Positions 34,600 to 47,760 of a stretch of 64,000 nucleotides of DNA are shown piece by piece; the stretch's first letter is position 1, and each line of letters begins with the position of its first letter. Below the pieces are notes generated by a model that saw nothing but the letters and a program-made list of their open reading frames with translations, was not told the origin of the DNA and ran no database searches. This DNA comes from Hirsutella rhossiliensis. Its lineage: Eukaryota > Ascomycota > Sordariomycetes > Hypocreales > Ophiocordycipitaceae. Both the position numbers and the translations under genes were made by a program. The stretch is taken from contig NW_025408667.1 of NCBI RefSeq assembly GCF_020360975.1, forward strand, positions 2,666,001 to 2,730,000. Reading direction: 5' to 3'.

Positions 34600-37500
34600 T
34601 ATTTATTTAGCTTTATATTCTTAATCGTCGTCGACTTCGATTTTATCTTATAATTTAGCGTCTCATAGTACTAGTTCTAATAACGAGATATAAAATATTA
34701 GGTATATCTATATTATTATTAGTAGCGAAAGTTTATAGTTAACTTTTAAAATAACCTTCTTAATTTTAAATAGTCTAAGTTTCTTAAAATCTAATTTATT
34801 ACTTAGTTATTTTATTTTAATATTTTATTATACGAGGTAGGCTATATCTCCCTCTTAAAAGATTAGTCCCTATAATCTTTTCCGATTATAGTAAGTAGAT
34901 ATTCGTTCTCTAATAAATTAAAGTTCTTATTATATTTCTTTATATAATTTTTATAGCTAATCTACTTATAGTATCGCTCGTTTTACTTATAGTCCTTATT
35001 AGGTAACCTTAAATACTTCTAGGTTATATCTATAATTAGCGTATACTAGTAAGAGCTTAGTTATTTCTATAACTAAGCTATTATAAGCTAGTTATGCTAT
35101 TAATAGCTATTTAACTTAATCGTTTTATTTATAACTAATATAGTATTATAAATATTATTTAAGCGTTTAATTAAGTCGTTCTATTTATCTATCTATTTAT
35201 AGGTAATAAGCTATACTAAGCTTATATTTCGTCCTTAATTATACTATAAGAGCTTACTAAAACTTAGCTATAAATATACTTCCTTTATTAAAGATAATCT
35301 TATTTAATAGTCTATAATTACTAATAATTATTTATAGGAATATATATACTAGCTCTTTTATATTACTTACTTCTTTATATAGTAAAAAGTATCTATACTT
35401 TATTAATCTATTAGTAATAATAAATATACTATTATACTTAACGTTAGTTATAGGTTCTTTTAATAGTAGTAGCTTTATAATATAGTTAAAAGCTATTAAA
35501 TCCTATAGTTTCTTTAGTACTAGTAGCGGTTATAATTCTCTATATAGTTTATATCGTTTAGCTTTACTTCGTACGTAAAGTTTATATTCTTTAATAACTT
35601 ATTATACTACTTCTTTAAGCTATTAAAAGTTATATTATCGTTTAATCCGTTTTATTATTCTTTAGATTCCTTAATATCTATATATTAGATATTTATATAT
35701 ATCTTATATAACTTTATCTTATAATTCTAGTAGTATCTAGATTTTACTTTTATATATTAAAACTTCTAAATATTCTATATCGTATCCGTTTAATACTTTA
35801 TATCCTTTTATCTATTTTAAGATCTTTTAGTAAGTCGATTTATTAGGTTATACTTTAAATATTACGTTTAGCTATCGTTACTAGTAGTTCCCGTTTTTGT
35901 TGATTTTTAGGAGCTATCCTTTTACTATAGGTGCCCTTATATTATAGTCGCTTTATCGACTAAGGGTATTAGCTCGACTATTTTCTATTCCTTTTCTATA
36001 GATTATTTCGTAGTCGAATTCTAATAAGTATTCGGCCTATTAGATCTATCGTCTATTTAACTATTGCGTTATTATAAAATATAAGATATTCTTATAATCT
36101 ATATAGACCTTAACTTTATACTTACTTCCGAGAAGGTAGTATCGAAATTCTTTAAAAGCTTAAATAATTATAAGGAATTCTTTATTATAGATAGGGTAAT
36201 TAAGTTCTACGCTATATAGCTTTTTTAAGTAGAATATAATTAGTTATAGTCTTCCTTTATTATCCTTTTATCTAATTTATACTCTTAAAGTAAAGTCTAA
36301 TATATTAGTTTTAAGTTCGATTTATTATTTTAGATTAAAGGTAGTTAAAACTAGTTCTTATATAATTATAGTTTTAATATATTCGAAAGCTTTATTAGCT
36401 TTATCGTCCTATATAAATTCTTTTTCCTTCTTCGTTAAGTCGTATAATAGTACTACGATTTTTCCGAAATCTTTAATAAATCGTCGGTCGTAATTTATAA
36501 ATCCTAGGAAACTTTATATATCTTTAACGTTCTTTAGCGTTAGCTATTCTTTAACCGAGTTAATCTTATATTATTATATTTATATCTCTCTTAGTAAGAT
36601 CGTATATCTAAGGAAGTCTACTTCCTATATATAGAACTTAATTTTCTTTAGTTTAACTAGTAGCTTTATATTCTAAAGTATACGGAGTACCTTATAAACG
36701 TATTCCTTATATTCTTCTAGGGTATTAAAGAAGATTAGGATATTATCTAGGTATACTACTATAAAGATATCTAAGTATTTATATAGGATATTATTAATTA
36801 TCTATTAGAAGGTAGCGAGTATATTTATAAGTTTAAATAGTATTACTAGATATTCGAATAGTCTAAATTTCGTTTTAAAGGCTATTATCTATTTATATCC
36901 CTTTTTTATATATATTAAGTTATAGGCGCCTTTAAGATCGAGGGCTTTAAACTATATTTTACTATATAGTCGATATTATAGTTCTAATATAAGTAGTAAT
37001 AATATTTAGTCTTTTATTATAATATCGTTTAAGTATTTATAGTCGATAACTAGTTATAGCTTATTATTTTCTTTAAAATAAATATAACTAGGTAGCTTAC
37101 TTTAGATATTAACGTTTATATATATCCCTTTTATAGATTCTCGTTAAGGTAGTCGCCTAGCGTTTATAGTTACTTTTCGTTTAAGTTATAAATCTTATAA
37201 AACGTCGGCGTTATTCTATCTTTAAGATAAATTTTATAGTCTTATTAGCTATATTTAAGTAACCCTATCTTAAGTTCTTCCTTAAAGAGTTTATTATATT
37301 TCCGGTATTCCTAGGGGATATTCTTTATTCTATCTTATAGGCTTTATTTTTTCTTTTAAGAGCTAGTTTCTCTTAACTTAAGCTCTTTATTAATTTATTT
37401 AAGGTCTTTCCTTAAAGTAATAATAACTCTTTAGATCTTTATATTATATCTTTTATTCTATTTATATCGGATGCTAGGTTATATAGCTATATTAGTTAGT

Positions 37501-40500
37501 ACGTAGGTCTTATTAGTCGATTTTATTATATCCGCCGGTTTAGTTACTATTTTCGTTTATATCGCTAAAGCCCGTAATAATTTACTTAAACGGTTATCCC
37601 TTTTATCCTATTTAGTAGCTAAATTATCGTAAAATCTTACTTTCTCCTAAATCTACTAGTCCTAGAAACTTATATCTTTATTTTAATATAGCTAGCTAGT
37701 TTTCTAGTTAATTAGTAGGTTGCTCTCCTATAGCTATAAAAGCCTTAATATAAGGTCGTATTCTTTAATATCTATAATATTAAAGATAACTTATTCGTCG
37801 TAGCCTTAGATATTAATATTAAGGTAATTAATCTCTATATTAATAATTCTATTATTATAGTTAAAGGCCTCTCCTTTAATATTTATAAGTTTATATAGAT
37901 CTTCCTTATATCTCTATATAAGTTAGTAACGATTAACGACTTTAAGTAAAACGTAATTACCTATCGCGCTATAATCTAAAAGTATACGTATATAATATCC
38001 CGCGATTTAGATATCTAATACTATTTAGTTACTATAGCTTACTATTACTATATATAGGGTCCTTAGATCTTATTATATCGTGCTAGTTTATAGCCCTTTT
38101 ATAGATAGCGTACCTTATTTTTTACCTAGTCCTTATTCGTTTTATTTAGGTATTCTTCTTCGATTTATTATTAATATCGTTTCTTTATATTTTTATCGCG
38201 TAGTATTATATCGGGGCTTAAGAGACTAATTTCTTATAGCTAATCGAAGATTTCTTATTTCTTAACGCTATATCGTTTATATTATACTACTTCGTAGTTA
38301 ATTACGTATTATACTTTATAATTCTATTTATTTTTATACTAAAGGTCGAGTTTTCGTTTTATATCTTTCTATTTTATATATAGTGTTTTTATATCGATTT
38401 TCCCTTAGTCGAATATAGCCTATAGCCTTTATATATATTACTAATAATCTTTAAGTATACTATTATATCGTTTATACTATACTTATACTTTTTTATATTT
38501 ATAAACTCTATAGTTTAGGTATATATATTCGTTATAATCTTCTTCGTTACATTTAACTTATTATATAAGTTTTTAGAAGATTAAGGGTTTAGATACCTTA
38601 GAGTAAGTAGCGTTATACTATTCTTTTATTTTAGTATATTTATAGATTTTATATATTTTTAAACGATATCTCGTTAATAAACTATAATTATCGCGGTATT
38701 TAAGTAGTATACTATAATTAGGTTCTAATAATATAACTTAGTCGTTTAAGTAGCGTTAATCGATTTTCTAATAGTCTAGTTCTATACTTAAGTAGGGTTT
38801 CGAAAGTACTTATCCCTTAAACCTAACTTGGAAGGCATTATATTATGCCTTTATTTAGAAGTATATTATATAATCTAGGTAAACGTATAATATCTATAAA
38901 ATATACTTATAGTACTTATAAGTAAGTAGTATTTATAGATCGTTTTTAAATTCTCCTTATAGTTACTATTCTCGTTATAAAGCTATAAAGGTATCGACTA
39001 TAGCGATAGCTATAGTATAGTCTCCTTTATATAGTACCGGTTAATATTAAATTAATATAGCTTATTAGTTTTCTATAAGAATTTAAGGCGTTTATTAGGT
39101 TCTAATTTTAAGTATTTCTTTAAATTCTTTAAAGTATAGAGTATATTCTCTAATTATAGTATTCTCCCTTAGTAGCGAGGGTAGTAGTATAAGTTCGTTC
39201 TTATCTTTTATTTCTCTAAGTATTTCTTATTCTTTAGAGCTTATATTATCGATACTTCGTTATTCCTCTTTAGGTTATTATCTAAGTTTTATAAGTATAA
39301 GAGCTATATCTATATCTTCTTTATTATATTATTTATAGACTGCCTATTATTATTATCGATTTTTATTTTATATATCTTCCTAGAATTATTTACCGTTCTT
39401 CTTAATCTAGTCTTAAGAAACTCCTTTAAGATAAGGGTATTTTAGTTCTATAAATTTAACTTATTTCTATATTTTAGGATCCCTTTATTATATTATTATA
39501 AAGGTTTTCTTTAATAGATTTAAGAACTATTTAGTACTGTTTTTATCGCTTAAGTATACTATATATTTATCGTTATAGTATATAGTCTAACTAAGGAGTT
39601 TATACTTTAGTTCCTATCTATTAATAGCGTTTAAGTATTTCTTACTTTCTAGGGCTAGTACCTAGTAGGTTTTCTTCTCCTTATAAGGTTATCTATATTC
39701 TTTAAAGTAGTATCTAGGTTTCCTATAGTTAAAATACTTTCCTTTACTTTTCTATATTATATCTAGATCTATCTTACCTAGGTTAGTTATATAGGCATAG
39801 GTAATAGGAGTTTCGCGCTTCTTTTTATAGTTAGCGCGTTAGTTAAAGTTATTCTTATAAGAAGGGTTTTAGTTTCCTCTTCCTTATTTCTTTTCTTAGT
39901 ATCGCGTATACTATCTATCGTCGATTTATATTACTATAGTAATATAGTCCGAGAGGTTATTAGGTCGATTTTCCTTATAGAGCTCGTCCTTAACTTCTTC
40001 TTTAAGCCCGTTATAGAATTATAATATAAGGGATTCGTCGTCCTAATTAAGCTTTAAGGTAACTTAACGGAACTTTATAGTATAATCTAATACTAAGATC
40101 CTTTATCGGAGTTCTTAGAGTTTTTATTTAGCTTCTTATTCCTTATCGGTTATTTTAAATACTTTTATCATAGCTTCTTTAAATCCTTAAAAACTAGCAA
40201 AAACTTTATCTATCTTATTATCTCGTCGCGCTAGTTAGTTATTAAGAAAGTCCCTTATAATAGGTCTAAACTAAGCGAGTGCTATTTTAGATAAATAATT
40301 TCTTATATAGAGTACCTTTTCGACTAGGTCTAAGAGTTTAGTAGGGTAAAACTAGTAGTAGGCCTTAAGTTAGGTAAGAAAGTCTCGAAGTATACTATAA
40401 GTACCGTCGAATAGTCCTAGCTATTTTAGTTTAACTACTTCTCTAAGGTCCCTAACTTATCTATTACCTCCTCCGTTCCTAAGTAACTATACCTTATATC

Positions 40501-40600
40501 GAAGGGTAATAATCTCGCGTATTATATCCTAAGGCGATATAGTAGCTCTAGAGTTAGTTAATCTAGTTTACTATATAGGTATATTAATAGTTACGATATT
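34600..40600 (-). pseudogene. Gypsy gag-pol relic of the nested element
   Basis: The minus-strand reverse transcriptase motif VVYLDNILI at about 36740-36770 sets the order: gag right, integrase left. The stretch 36100-37600 is the reverse transcriptase/RNase H block and 34900-35900 fits the integrase by position. All frames are full of TAA/TAG stops. Domain limits other than the YxDD box are inferred from order. Confidence 0.7.
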
Positions 40601-40643
40601 GCTTAAAGTAACGCGGTATTATACTAAATAAGAGCTTTTAACG

Positions 40644-41093
40644 TATAATAACTAATATTATTCCTAAGGGATAAACCTATTAAGGGGTTTATATTAGTAG
40701 ATATAATAAGGCGTGGTCTAAGTAATAATATATATATTACGTTAGTAATAAGTCGGAGGTCGTAGACTATAGACTATAATTAGGTAATTAGAATTAAAGA
40801 TAGAATCGTAATAAAGATCTATATTAAAAGCTAGAGAGCTATTTATCTAAAGGAGTAAAAGTAGGTAGCTATATATACCTATAAAGACTATCCTTAGATT
40901 ATAGACCTAGCTATAATCCCTAATATTAGATCGTATAGAGCGTAGTAATCCTATTAATCCTAGATTACTTAGATCTCTATAATCCCCTCGATCTTATATC
41001 TATTAGATAGTTATACCGACTATTTATCCGTTAGACTATATTACGTGCTTAACGCGGTCGACCGTTAGCGGCCTAGTAGCCGTGGTTATAATA
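40644..41093 (-). repeat. 5' LTR (right) of the nested Gypsy
   Basis: 450 bp, full-length match to 32865-33693 minus the miniature element. Begins TATAATAACT and ends TTATAATA on the plus strand; followed by the duplication taact. Confidence 0.88.
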
Positions 41094-41098
41094 TAACT

Positions 41099-43870
41099 CT
41101 AGTACTTCCCTCGATATCTATAATATACTCTTATAATTCCGGTCCTTTAAAAAGGCATAGAGGGAATATCTTATTACCGGGGAATTAACCGTAAGGATAA
41201 AGGTATATAGAAGGGTAAATATTACGATAAAATTACCTAATAGGTCTATACGAATTCTTCGAAGAAAAAGGGTAGCTTTTTACCCTCGATCTTTAATAAG
41301 CTTAATTTCCTTCCGCCTTCTTTAAAAGGAAGGAATCTTTTAAGATACGACGTCTAAGCCTATAAGGCTAGTCTAGAAATATTAGACTATTAGGCTTATC
41401 GAGGAAAAATTCGGTTAATTTATTCTCGAATTCTAACCTATTTATAGGAAGGAACTACTTAAGAAGTTAGCTTCCCCTACTAGGAGGAATAAGTCTACTA
41501 TAAAGGACCCTCTTCCGGCAGCCTAAGGAGACGGCATTCTTTAGCACGCACGACTTAGTTACCCGTACCCCCTAGCTTTATATAAGCTAGGCTAATAATA
41601 GGGCGTACGAATAAGGGGACTAAGGACCGTCGAATACGAATACTATAGCTAAGGGAAGACTAAGAGACGAATTTCTAGACGAACGCCTTTACGGCCGGAC
41701 TAGCTATATAAGGAAATTTAGGTCGATTAGACCGACGTCTCTAGGGACTAGGAAAGCTTTGTTAGGGTAATGTTTTTTATAGACGCTTTTTTAGGGATGG
41801 TTTTCCCCTATTTCTTACGGACCTACCTAAGTAAGTATAACTAGTTTGCCCTCTAGGACTTCGTTAACTAGATAAAATCCTACTTCGGCTACGAGGTAAA
41901 GAAGATATAGTCTAATAGAGAGCTATTTACGAAGGATATCTTAAAATAGCTTTAAAAAAGGGGCATTTTACCCCTCCCGTTAGCACCGAATACCTAGGCT
42001 TAGAACGGAGGGGTAGAAAGATTAGGGGGTGCTATAATAGAAAGGGCCTATACGATAAGACTTACTATAAGGCTTCTATACGACCTTTAAAGGGAAGTCG
42101 TTAAGACCGCCTATTACCTTTAGAACCGGACCCCTAGAGGGACTACCTAAGGAATAGACTAGAAATCCCCTCTTAAGCTCTTTACGAAGAAGAGGGCCTC
42201 GCTAGCCTACCTTTATGCCTACGGCTATAAGGTATACGTAATAACTGCTAATATATAGCTAAAAAGGAAGATAAAAAGAAAGCTTAATCCTAGAGCCTTT
42301 ATTAGTTACCTTATTAGTTATAATTCTACGAATATCTTCCGGATTTAGATTCCTCTTTAAGGAAGGTTATTTCGACTAGAGATATAATTTTCGACGAATC
42401 TAGCTTCTTCGACGGAAAGAGGGATTAATAGCCCTTCTTACTCTCTTAACGTTAGCTAATTTAAAAGATTTAAAGCCCTAGGCAATAAGAAAGTCCCTTA
42501 GGAACCGTATATAATATAGAAGGGTAAAATCACGGTCTTCTTCTACGTCGACGATATTATCTAGGCCTACCCGAAAGAGGAAGAGGCTACTACTAGGGAG
42601 GCTATATAAGGCCTATAATAAAGGTATAAGATAACTAGGCTAGGGGAGCTAAAGTGGTTCCTAGGGATATAAATCCTTTAGAATAGGTCCTAATAGACTA
42701 TCTAGCTTACCTAGGACGCTTATATCGATAAGGTCGCTTATAAATTCCTCCCTAATTCTCTCGAAAAGAAGCTTCCCTCTACGCCTATATTAAATAAAGA
42801 GCTTTTACCTAATCTATCCTTTTAAGCTAGGGAGCAAGAGAAACACTAATATTAATAGAAGGTAGGCTCCCTGCTTTTTTTAGCTATTTCTACTAGACCG
42901 GATATCTCTTTTACGGTCTCCCGGCTAGCTAGGCATAACTAGAATCCTAGCCCTAGGCATTAAGAAGTAGTAGATAGAGCTATCCTTTATCTCTATTTAA
43001 CGAGATTATATAGTCTGCGCCTAAGAGGGTAGGGAAGGAAATAAGCTGCCGAAATCTTCCTCTATTCGAGCGATTCGTCCTTTATAGATAATTCCTTAGA
43101 TAGAAAGAGCTTATAGGGGTATATTATATCCCTTTTTAGAGGAACTATTGCTTAGAGAGCTTCGAAGCAAGCTACCGTTACGACTTCTAGTATAGAGGCA
43201 GAGCTACTAGCTCTTTTAAAAGCGTTAAAAGAAGCGATTTTCCTTAGCCGGCTACTAATATCTCTACGACTATAAATTCCGACCCTATTAGCTATAGAAT
43301 ACGATAATACGTAGACTATACGAATTCTTACGGAAAATAGTAAGTTATTAACCTAGCTACGGTATATCGATATCTACTAATATTAGTTACGCTAAGAAGT
43401 CTAAAGGGGACTTATTTCCGTCTATTAGGTTCTAATAGCATCGATAAAAGCCGACGGCCTTACGAAGCCCTTACCGAAGTAGAAGCTAGCTATCTTTTTA
43501 TAGTAAATTAGGCTAGAAGACGTTCGAGAAAAGCTATCCTTAGAGGCCCGCCTTAAGAGTCTACGAGAGGAGCTAATAGCCCGTACGAGAAGGTAACGTC
43601 TATAGCCGAAGAAAAGGAAGAGGTTTTTCCCTTTAGAGGGCCCCCTATTTTAATTAGGTTTTTCCCTTCTAAGAAGGCCCCCTTTCTTATAAGACTTTCC
43701 CCTCTTTAGGCCCTTATTCCTTAACGTAGGTCTAAAAGAGCCTAGGACCTAAAGGGCCCTTAATTTCCTCGAGTAAAGGGAGAAGTATAGAGCTAAGAAC
43801 CTCCTCTATACGCTTACTAGCCCGAAGCCGTATTAGCTATGCCCTTAAGGGGCAGGCCATAGCTAAGGGG
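41099..43870 (+). pseudogene. Copia pol relic: integrase, partial RT, RNase H
   Basis: Continues Copia copy 1 after the Gypsy. Integrase lies at about 41400-42420, ending VISTRDIIFDESSFFDGKRD (the conserved RDVxFDE motif). At about 42480 the sequence jumps to TVFFYVDDII (42530-42560), the Copia YVDD box, so the linker and the N-terminal part of reverse transcriptase are missing. RNase H near 43195-43440 reads EAELLALLKALKEAIFLSRL. Copy 2 keeps about 1 kb at the deleted place. RIP stops are frequent. Confidence 0.82.
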
Positions 43871-43873
43871 GTG

Positions 43874-44359
43874 TATCGCGAAGCGTGGCCTAATTTCGTA
43901 GTTCTCGGAGATATCTCTTAGCACGAGGGACCTAGGAAGCTAAAAATACCTAGTATAGAAGAAGGAAGAAGGAGCTAAAAAGAGGTATAGAAAGGAGGGT
44001 AGGGGTATAAGGGGAAGCAGAAGTAGCGATAGCTTCCTATAGAGGTAGCGAAAGATAAGACGGATATGCCGGCAATGGCTAGAAAAGAGGGGAAAAACCG
44101 GTAAAAAGCTCGGTAGTCGAAAGGACATTAGTAGCTTCTTTAAGCAGGATCTTCTTTATTAATTAAGATGCTAGATAGGTATAAAGAGGGGCGTTGGATA
44201 GAGGAAAGAAGGACAATTAAGGCAATACAATAATCACTCCCCTACCTTTATTGCTGCTCCTATAAGAATCAAATCCCTCTGCCCTGCCTGTCCGACCCCT
44301 TACTTCCAATTTTACCTTTGTGCATTTTACATGCACTTCTCGCATCTCTCTTCGCGAGA
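43874..44359 (+). repeat. 3' LTR of Copia copy 1
   Basis: 486 bp; the last 160 bp keep CA and TG (for example GTGCATTTTACATGCAC) where the 5' LTR has only TA, so it was less exposed to RIP. The small minus-strand ORFs over it are chance. Confidence 0.9.
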
Positions 44360-45670
44360 GAAGTCAGTAGCGCCGTCAGCAATCTCGTGATATAAGACCT
44401 GCTGATGCCAGTGCTTATATGAGCGGAAGACGCCGACGTCGAGAGGTTAAAGATAATATGTAAGATGCGGAGGCATCGGGAAGAGCTCGATGTTGTGACA
44501 CTAGCAAAAGTGGGATATCTCCTTAGTGAAGTGACTATTACAGCCATCCATTAGTAGGACTCGCTTCTCGTAAGGGTCAGCCGGCCTCGTGTGACGCTCA
44601 AAGTTGCAGATCCACTCGATTGTAATGATATCATTGATATAGCCTTTAGGGCTTGTGGTGATAACTATATCGCCGTCGAGATCGTTGTTAATCTAGCGGA
44701 CGGGAATCCGGACGCCCGGAAGGATCAGGAACGACGGAATGCTCTTCCTAGTAGCAGAAATTAACTCGATCGCGGTCATAGAGACAGTATCATAAGAATC
44801 CGTTAAGACTGGCTTCTCGATCTCGTTGAAAGTCTAGACAAATATGCCTTTCTAAAGATATCCGACTATAAAGCTAGTCTCGTCGAAATTCCACGCATTT
44901 TCTCGTGATACGCCGTTCTCGGAGACGAACTTGTCCCAGCCCCTAAAGAATGCTTCGATTCGGGCGCGCTCCTACATCGCCTTACGCTTCGCATCTCGCG
45001 TTGTTGTCTTGCGGCGGTGGAAATACTCTTTATTGCGCCTCATAAAGCGCGATGCCCACGATCCTAATACTATGCCTTCGCTGCCTCGAGCTTTAAGAAT
45101 AGTGTTAGCGTGCTATTATAGCGAGCGCCGTTATATATAATGCCCCTAAGTGATCCGGCGATACGCCTAGCATAATACCTCCTCCTCTTCTTTTAGTTTT
45201 AATAGCATAATATTACCGCTATTCTCGGCGATCGGATAATGCCCTCGAGCACGTAACTATACTCGTTTATACGGCACGTTAAGAGAAGCTACTACTACCT
45301 TAATTATAGGGTAGTAGCCTTTATAATATAGTTCGGCCGCCGCGATAGTTTAAGTCTCGAGGTTATTAGGAGTATTCCGCGAAAAGTTTAGGTTCTTAGT
45401 ATCTATATCGATCTATCTCTCGACTATAGGTAGTTCGACGCTTAAAAAAGATATACTAAGAAAAGCTAGAGTAATTATAGCGCTATTATAATAGCTATAC
45501 TTTAAAAAAGGTTATAGTAGTAGTAATACTATATATAGCGTTTAGTATATTAATATATAATTTCCTAGAAGGAAGATAAGGACTTTATTCTTATATTAAA
45601 GTTATACTTTAAAAGTAAAGTACCTAAATGTATAAGTATTACGCGGCTACTTTTATATAGCTATATTCTA

Positions 45671-45757
45671 TTTCCTAGTTAGTGACCCTTTTCCTAGTTA
45701 ATACACCCCCCGTGCTTAATATTTAAGCGCGGGGGGTCGACTTTTAGACCCCCCTAG
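45671..45757 (-). repeat. Right terminal inverted repeat of the pogo element
   Basis: 87 bp, inverted copy of 30257-30343 with TA replacing CA/TG; followed by TA at 45758-45759. Confidence 0.9.
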
Positions 45758-45759
45758 TA

Positions 45760-47099
45760 CTAACGGTCGCTGCATAGATGCCTATTAGGCATTATCTTTT
45801 ATTCGTCGATATTACGTGGGAGATATATACGTAATCGTCGCAGCTCGGATTCAAGCTCGTGGGTGTATCGGGTTATCCCTAGCGGTCGGTAGAACCTTAG
45901 GAGGCGGTGCCGTCTGCTAGGGGCCGGCGTAGGCCGGCGTTATCTAGCGATAGAGGAGCATTATTAGGCGCGAGGGGCTTCGATCCCTCCGATAGATATC
46001 CTACTATAGTATGCTTTAGACCTATTATATCCTAGTCCTTATTAGGTATGCAGCTATCTAGTAGAGGCATCTATCTTATAAGGTAGGAGTGCTTACTAGC
46101 TATAGGGCAGCTAGTAGAGGCGCATTTTAGCTATAGCGCGGCGACTTATAGAGGCGTTGATATTTAACCGTTGCTAAGTATAGCAACTATCTTAAGAAGG
46201 TATAAAGCGGGAGAGGGTTCCGGCTACCGGTGTAGCTCCTTAAAGAATAACAACGTCTATGTCCTTACGTAAGGCAACTATTTTAAGAAGAGGGGTGGCA
46301 CTATAGGTAGCATTTCGTAAGTACTCCCTTACATCCTAGCTATAACTTAGGGGCCGGTATTACTAAACTAATAGACTCTTTGCATATAGAGGCGCAAAAT
46401 GTAGCTGAGCTACGATCTGCATTTGCAAGGATACTCCTATAGACACCATAGCACGCGCTAATACATACGGACCTGCCGTGCATAAACTCTAAACTAATAG
46501 TAGTATTCGGAGCAATATAGAGCTAGCTATAGGTAACGTCTTAATAAGGGTCGGAGGCCCCCCGGGTCTCGCACGTGACCCCCGCCTTCGGGCGAATCCT
46601 TAAGTTAGTGTAACTATAATAAAGCAATTACTATACCTCTAATATAATTATAGTATGCACTATAGACCGCCCTTAAAGCTCTATTTACCCGTCGCGGCTA
46701 GGGCAGTATCGCTGTAGGTGTTTAGGTATATATACCTAAAAGTAGCGTTGCTAAAGTAAGTCTTAAAGAGGACGCTGTCTAGCAGTATAAGTTTTAGCTC
46801 TTAGTTATTTTCTTACGGACGACTTAGAGACCCCTTATCTCCTACCTTCCTTTCTCTATTTTCTTCTCTCTAACTATACCTAAGAATACTTCGATACTAT
46901 CCTAGCGATAATACGTTAATTTATTTCTGCCTAGACTCGGATAGGCAGTTTATTTATAGGTTTTACGAATATTTATCTATAGCTGCCTACCATCGTCCTA
47001 TAGAAGGAATACGCATCGCAACTATAGATATAGGATACTATAATAGGATACTACGATAAGGTATATTGCTTTTCCTACTATTAAGAAGAAAGATATATG
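45760..47099. other. Partly RIP-altered DNA, nothing assigned
   Basis: Mixed composition: GC-rich patches (45880-45960, 46550-46600) in altered DNA. No LTR pair, terminal repeat or recognisable protein found. Confidence 0.4.
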
Positions 47100-47760
47100 T
47101 TAATTGCAGTGCTCTTATCGGAGCGCGTTCTACTTTTGCCTACGTAGCGCAACGGTCTTCGCGACACCTACTGCTTTTTCGAGCAGCATTCGAAGCACCC
47201 TAAAGCAAAGGCACGAAGAGGCGCTACCTAATTAAATAGCGTATTGCTCGCCCCTATAGCGTTTCGCGTGACCGTTGTTTTGTCTGCTTCGAACTTTTCG
47301 CCGCTCCGTCTCTCCCCCTCGACCGCGATAATCGCTCGGGGCCCTCGTGCTAGGACGTGCGTAAGAACGTTAAAGACTCGGATAATAGGGGTGCGGACGC
47401 CGACCTAGTTATCGGCGATAACCCCCTCGACGGCGTCGTGCCCGGCGGCTCTATCGATAAAGCCGCTAGGAACTATAAGAAGGCTAAGGTTAACCTCCTT
47501 AAGGGGGCGGCGTCTTACTACTCGGTTAAGGTCCCTTAGCGCGACCATAGGACGAGGAAGAAGGGGACGAGATAAACTATATAACCCTCTAGCGCCCCGT
47601 AGGGCCGACGAGCATATAAAGGTAATAACGTGCGAGGAATGCGTTATTTATTCCGGGTACCGCTAGACCTCCTTTACCTAGTATAATAGCAAGCGCTTCC
47701 GTAAGTAGGCCGCCTCTAGCGAGGGCAAGACCCCGATCGTGCCTTCCCTATATCTAGGAG
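47100..47760 (+). pseudogene. GC-rich patch with an unassigned ORF remnant
   Basis: A plus-strand frame from about 47280 to 47570 reads RKNVKDSDNRGADADLVIGD and AARNYKKAKVNLLKGAASYY, then a TAG at 47537 (likely CAG before RIP), then RDHRTRKKGTR. The protein is hydrophilic and basic, with no domain I recognise. The patch is rich in CG and poor in CA/TG, so RIP acted but the starting sequence was GC-rich. Probably a transposon remnant. Confidence 0.3.

Larger units (their letters stand above)
32865..41093 (-). mobile_element. Gypsy retrotransposon nested in Copia copy 1
   Basis: The LTRs are 32865-33693 (450 bp once the miniature element and its duplication are removed) and 40644-41093 (450 bp). 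The 5-bp duplication taact flanks the element (32860-32864 and 41094-41098). The second Copia copy shows the empty site (CCTTAACTCT). Pol reads on the minus strand: reverse transcriptase YxDD appears as VVYLDNILI near 36740-36770. gag must lie toward 38800-40600 and integrase toward 34600-35900. A separate ORF lies on the opposite strand near the left LTR. Confidence 0.9.
30835..44359 (+). mobile_element. Copia retrotransposon, copy 1, with nested Gypsy and internal deletion
   Basis: Equal 486-bp LTRs (30835-31320 and 43874-44359) and a near-exact duplication AAAGT / GAAGT flank it inside the pogo transposase gene. The LTR starts TGTCGCGAAG and ends CTTCGCGAGA, so it has TG...GA rather than TG...CA ends. 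The primer-binding site GTTATAAGCCCGGG (TATGAG changed by RIP) follows at 31321. Without the Gypsy (32865-41093) it is 5,291 bp, about 1 kb shorter than copy 2 at 50206-56500, because of an internal deletion near 42480. Confidence 0.92.
30487..45430 (-). pseudogene. Pogo/Fot1 transposase, split by the Copia insertion
   Basis: The N-terminal part (45430 down to 44360) starts with a helix-turn-helix/CENP-B region (AAAELYYKGYYPIIK, LNVPYKRV, LKEEEEVL). The DDE domain then begins with NAWNFDETSF (first Asp) and continues through ELISATRKSIPSFLILPG and SPKGYINDIITIEWICNFE to RVLLMDGCNSHFT (second Asp) and the PLDVGVFRSYKHWHQQ region. The C-terminal part resumes at 30834 (TDFLYYL, then ITILTS, CGLFPYNPAVVLDQL) and ends at the TAA at 30487-30489, after an Arg/Lys tract RKRKRKRKRKRN. 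Joining at the duplicated AAAGT/GAAGT gives an unbroken ATDFNKTDF. Stops in both parts are RIP-type. Confidence 0.9.
30257..45757 (-). mobile_element. Pogo/Fot1-like Tc1-mariner transposon, host of a nest
   Basis: Two 87-bp terminal inverted repeats (30257-30343 and 45671-45757), starting CTAGGGGGGTCTAAAAGTCG, are bounded on each side by the target dinucleotide TA (30255-30256, 45758-45759). Without the Copia inserted at 30835-44359 and its 5-bp duplication the element is 1,971 bp, normal for Fot1-like elements. The transposase reads on the minus strand from both surviving halves. The left arm up to about 30700 is free of RIP; the far right end is heavily altered. Confidence 0.93.

Noticed and set aside
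43940..44547. Minus-strand ORFs of 62 and 92 codons
   Set aside because: They lie in the Copia LTR and across the LTR-pogo junction, with no motif.
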